This document shows, piece by piece, positions 20,046-22,608 of a stretch of 22,608 bases of DNA. This DNA is from a virus. The stretch spans positions 1 to 22,608 of IMG/VR virus record IMGVR_UViG_3300044980_000198. One strand, given 5' to 3'. A program made the translations under genes and the position numbers. The notes beneath the pieces were generated by a model. That model was not told the DNA's origin, searched no databases, and worked only from the letters and a program-made list of their open reading frames with translations. Each line of letters starts with the position of its first letter. Positions within the stretch are counted from its first letter, which is position 1.

Positions 20046-20966
20046 ATGAGCGAATCACTGGCAATTATTCAGCGTCCGCTGTACGAGCCTATCTCGCTCA
20101 ACGATGCGCGCCTGCAGCTCGGCCTCGGTCCCATCGAATTCTCTACGCGCGAGTCGGAGGCCATCTACGCCAACAAGCTTCGGCCGTTCATCTCTGCCGC
20201 GCGATACGCATGCGAGGCTCATACCCGACGCGCATTCATCACGCAGGCCTGGGTCGCCCGTCTCGACACGTTCCCCGGTCACGAGCTGCGCTACGAGTGG
20301 AACGGATACCCGCAGATCAACATCCCCAACCCGCCGTTTCAGTCGGTCATCTCGCTGCAGTACATCGACGTCGCCGGCAATCTGCAGGTTCTGACCCAGG
20401 ACACCACGTACGGCACCAACCCGCTCAATCCGGAATATGGCTACCAGCTTGAGCGTGGCAGCGATTCGGAGCCGGCTCGCGTGCTTCCGCCGTTCGCCCG
20501 GCCTTGGCCGCCTACGCGAATGGTTCCGTCCAATGTCATGCTCAAGTTTCGCTGCGGCTTCGGGGGCCCAATCACGGTCAGCATCGCCGCCGATTCCGCG
20601 CTGTTGACCGTCAATGGCGGATACCCGACAAGCTTCAATTTTGACGACGCGCCTCTGCTTCCAACCGAGACCGGTTTGCCGATCTCCATCCCCGGCGCCG
20701 GGCCGGCAGTGAATGAAGTTCCGCAGACGCTCGATACTTTCATTGCCAGCGTCAATCCAGCCAACGGCCAAGCCACGTTGGCGACTGCAGCTACGACCTC
20801 GGTGAGCAATGTGCAGGCCTGGGCGGGCTTGCGGGTTCCTGAAGACATCGTCACGGCGATCAAGTTCACGGTCGAGCATTTCTACGACAAGGGCTGCGAC
20901 GGAGAAGACAACCTGCCTAGCCTGGCAAAAGGCCTGTTGCGGCCCTGGCGCAACTTCGTGAGCTGA
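20046..20966 (+). CDS. Head-tail connector, gp6/phiE125 gp8-like, with inserted beta module
   Basis: The N-terminal part (IIQRPLYEPISLNDARLQLGLGP, then YANKLRPFISAARYACEAHTRRAFITQAWVARLDTFP) and the end (RVPEDIVTAIKFTVEHFYDKG) match the gp6-like head-tail connector family, which forms the ring below the portal. Members are about 190-200 residues; this one has 306. The excess is a segment at about residues 174-262 between the strand FRCGFGG and the C-terminal helix. It reads LTVNGGYPTSFNFDDA, ISIPGAGPAVNEVPQTLDTFIAS and GQATLATAATTSVSN, resembling short beta modules of tail-fibre proteins. It probably projects from the ring. Confidence 0.8.
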   Translation: MSESLAIIQRPLYEPISLNDARLQLGLGPIEFSTRESEAIYANKLRPFISAARYACEAHTRRAFITQAWVARLDTFPGHELRYEWNGYPQINIPNPPFQSVISLQYIDVAGNLQVLTQDTTYGTNPLNPEYGYQLERGSDSEPARVLPPFARPWPPTRMVPSNVMLKFRCGFGGPITVSIAADSALLTVNGGYPTSFNFDDAPLLPTETGLPISIPGAGPAVNEVPQTLDTFIASVNPANGQATLATAATTSVSNVQAWAGLRVPEDIVTAIKFTVEHFYDKGCDGEDNLPSLAKGLLRPWRNFVS

Positions 20967-20969
20967 CAC

Positions 20970-21629
20970 ATGGCGACTGGCGATCTCACAACTCTCTCGG
21001 CGGTCAAGCAGTGGCTGCCCGTGGCTTCCACCACCACGTCGGCGGACGCAACGCTGCAGGCGCTCATCTCCGCATGCTCGGCCGATTTCACGCGAGCCAC
21101 GCGCCGTCCCGATCTGCTCTCCGAGAGCTACGCCGAAGTCCGCCAGGGAGACGGCGCCTCGCGCATCTGCCTCTACCACTGGCCCATCACCGCAGTGGAG
21201 ACTCTCGCGATCGGCGGCGTAGCCGCGAGCGCCAGCGGCGACAAAGTTGCGCCCGGGTACTACTTCGATGACGACATCGACCCCGAGCGCGCCTTCAACC
21301 TGTACCTCAACCCGCCTGGCTGTTTCACTGACGGCGCCGCTATCCAGATCGCCTACACCGCAGGCTACACGGCTGTGCCGTATGACATCGCGCAGGCCGT
21401 AGCCGACTGGGTGGCCTACCGCTACAAGCAGCTTCCCAATCTTGGCGCTGCGCAACGCAAGACGACGGAGGGCGAGACTGTGCAGCAGCAGCAGCTCGAC
21501 GCGCCGGCAACAGCTCTGGCATGCATCGATCGCTACATGCGGCGAATTCCGTCGATCAGCCGCCGCTATGACGAAGAGCAGGCGTGGGCGCGCGTCAAGG
21601 CACCGCGCAGCGCTGGAGGCAAGCGGTGA
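20970..21629 (+). CDS. Second head-tail connector, gp6-like (219 aa)
   Basis: It starts at ATG 20970, 3 bp after the previous stop, with only a weak ribosome site, so coupling is likely. It begins LTTLSAVKQWLPVASTTTSADATLQALISACSADFTRATRRP, the gp6-like start, followed by WPITAVETLAIGG, IQIAYTAGYTAVPYDIAQAVADWVAYRYKQLPNLG, a Gln-rich stretch and a basic C-terminus. Length is normal. It is a paralogous or parallel connector to the gene before it; one may be the adaptor directly on the portal, the other a second ring, but which is which cannot be told from sequence. Confidence 0.8.
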   Translation: MATGDLTTLSAVKQWLPVASTTTSADATLQALISACSADFTRATRRPDLLSESYAEVRQGDGASRICLYHWPITAVETLAIGGVAASASGDKVAPGYYFDDDIDPERAFNLYLNPPGCFTDGAAIQIAYTAGYTAVPYDIAQAVADWVAYRYKQLPNLGAAQRKTTEGETVQQQQLDAPATALACIDRYMRRIPSISRRYDEEQAWARVKAPRSAGGKR

Positions 21630-21832
21630 TGGTGTACGCTGTGGCCGCGGTCTCCACCAAGAAGACGCCGGCGTTCCGCTTTGAACCGGTGCGTTTCGAT
21701 TTTGATCGTTGCGCGGGACTTGGCATGCCGGCGTCGGTTTTCAGCGTCGACCCGGCATTGACGGTGCTCAGCGCACTGCACACGCTTGTCGCAACGGGAA
21801 ACAAGCGCGCCGCGCGCTGCTGGGAGAACTGA
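21629..21832 (+). CDS. Small hypothetical head-tail region protein (67 aa)
   Basis: ATG 21629 overlaps the previous stop (TGATG), with GGAGG at 21615-21619. The body reads FRFEPVRFDFDRCAGLGMPASVFSVDPALTVLSALHTLVATGNKRA. The FxFDxxxxLGxxSVxSVDPALTV pattern recalls the first strands of the short phage beta-protein that normally reads DPxxxLDYxxDWxxWLxxDTI, but it is shorter and lacks its tryptophans. It could be a shortened relative. Ends in TGATG with the next gene. Confidence 0.55.
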   Translation: MVYAVAAVSTKKTPAFRFEPVRFDFDRCAGLGMPASVFSVDPALTVLSALHTLVATGNKRAARCWEN

Positions 21833-22350
21833 TGGCTCGCAGCGCGGTCGCACGCGGTCACGGCTTCAGCATCCTCGAGCTGGATGAATCGTCCGTCGAC
21901 GGCGTCGCGGACTACATGGAGACCGCGCGGCAGCGCATCCTGCAGGCTGTGCGAGACGGAATGCTTGAAGCGATGAAGAATCTTGCGTCCGACGCAGTCG
22001 GCCAGATGGCCGGCGCGGGCATTGTTGAGCACAGCGGCCAGTTGGCCGAGGCCATCGAGCGATCGCCGTCGGTCAGTGAGACGAAAGAAGTCATTCGCGG
22101 CACGGTTTCGAGCGACGTCGGCGCGAAGCATCTGGGCCTGTGGCTTGAAGAGGGTATCCACGATCCTGAAGTTCCAGCGCATCTCTACGAGTTCACTGAG
22201 CCCGATGGCAGCACGTTTTACACGCGCGGCCACCGCGCCTTCGACGTAAAGCCGCATCCGTTCCTGAATCGCGCTCTCGAGGGTGCGCAAACCATGATCG
22301 CAGATCTCATTCAGCAGTCGGTCGACGATGCCATCGCGGAGCTCGACTGA
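21832..22350 (+). CDS. Neck/tail-completion protein, HK97 gp10-like (172 aa)
   Basis: ATG 21832 overlaps the previous stop. A helical N-terminus (VADYMETARQRILQAVRDGMLEAMKNLASDAV) is followed by a beta-rich core: GIVEHSGQLAEAIERSP, EVIRGTVSSDVGAKHLGLWLEEGIHDP, FYTRGHRAFDVKPHPFLNRAL, then a closing helix GAQTMIADLIQQSVDDAIAEL. The GxxYaxxxExG...RPFLxpAl plan is that of the HK97 gp10 family, which helps join head and tail. Here KPHPFLNRAL fills the RPFL position and LGLWLEEG the Y-x-E-x-G position. Position in the gene order agrees. Confidence 0.75.
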   Translation: MARSAVARGHGFSILELDESSVDGVADYMETARQRILQAVRDGMLEAMKNLASDAVGQMAGAGIVEHSGQLAEAIERSPSVSETKEVIRGTVSSDVGAKHLGLWLEEGIHDPEVPAHLYEFTEPDGSTFYTRGHRAFDVKPHPFLNRALEGAQTMIADLIQQSVDDAIAELD

Positions 22351-22608
22351 TGAGCTGGGACACTCAATACGCGCCGGTCAACCGCGAAGCGATATGGGCG
22401 GCCCTGCTGGCGTGGATGCAGTCGCAGCTTACGGCGGCGCCCTGGGCTGCGGACACCGTCTACACCGGCGGTACAGTCGTCACAGATCCGCAAGGGCATC
22501 TTCAAAGGGCGCTGACCAGTGGAATCAGCGGCGCAACGCTGCCGGACTTCAATGACGATGGCGGCGAAACCCCCGATGGAAGCGGAGGGACGGCGTTCCA
22601 CTGGCAGG
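22350..22608 (+). CDS. Tail-terminator-like start fused to a fibre-type module (cut by window end)
   Basis: ATG 22350 overlaps the previous stop (TGATG); 86 codons are visible. VNREAIWAALLAWMQSQLTAAPW matches the start of phage tail-terminator proteins (xREAIYAALFxxL). Instead of the usual next strand comes AADTVYTGGTVVTDPQGHLQRALTSGISGATLPDFNDD and TPDGSGGTAFHWQ, the pattern (Y..G..V....G.....T.GtSG.T.P.....G.....DG...W) of a small beta module common on phage tail-fibre and adhesin proteins. Gene order supports tail terminator. The fusion needs the rest of the gene to be judged. Confidence 0.6.
   Translation, partial: MSWDTQYAPVNREAIWAALLAWMQSQLTAAPWAADTVYTGGTVVTDPQGHLQRALTSGISGATLPDFNDDGGETPDGSGGTAFHWQ

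Overview
The window is GC-rich phage DNA: a temperate, HK97-fold, siphovirus-like genome transcribed almost wholly on the + strand. No ribosomal or host-marker gene is present, so the host is an inference. Domain types and the dispersed CAGGGAT heptamer repeats remind me of soil Acidobacteria, but I cannot confirm that from this sequence alone.

Layout. (1) 1-587: the C-terminus of a tyrosine integrase, then an AT-rich stretch holding the 3' half of a tRNA-Arg(ACG) gene. That half is flanked by repeated GAAACGAGC-type boxes. Because phage genes lie on both sides of the tRNA fragment, it looks like an attP (circular or excised phage genome) or the junction of two tandem elements, not an ordinary prophage end. 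(2) 588-9.8 kb: an early or accessory operon of small, tightly overlapping genes. It holds a ParB-like protein with a zinc cluster, several one- or two-helix membrane peptides, Cys-rich small proteins, a Gp37/Gp68 (DUF5131) protein, an ASCH-domain protein, a helix-turn-helix protein, and an O-like replication initiator. The initiator gene carries four 13-bp palindromic iterons, a likely replication origin, and a MerR/Xis-type HTH protein ends the block. (3) 9.8-11.5 kb: a 220-bp non-coding gap, two unrecognised proteins, a coiled-coil plus membrane-anchor protein, and an HNH nuclease. (4) 11.7-22.6 kb: the packaging and head module in classical order. The order is small terminase, large terminase, small membrane protein, portal, S49-type protease with a Cys-rich tail, major capsid, probable decoration protein, two gp6/gp8-like connectors, a gp10-like neck protein, and a truncated gene with a tail-terminator-like start. 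Hairpins, two of them good intrinsic terminators, isolate the capsid gene from its neighbours.

How it works together. Integrase and attP handle lysogeny. The initiator and its internal origin replicate the DNA. HNH and terminase package it, and the portal, protease, capsid and connectors build the head. The ParB-like, Gp37/68 and ASCH genes are accessory functions without a firm role.

Most unusual: a family of 7-bp-unit repeats (CAGGGAT)n, found between and inside genes; iterons followed by a telomere-like C-rich tract inside the initiator gene; two long poly-G runs in coding DNA, one breaking a frame; an 11-cysteine cluster on the head protease; and what look like tail-fibre-type modules inserted into a head connector and a tail-terminator-like protein.
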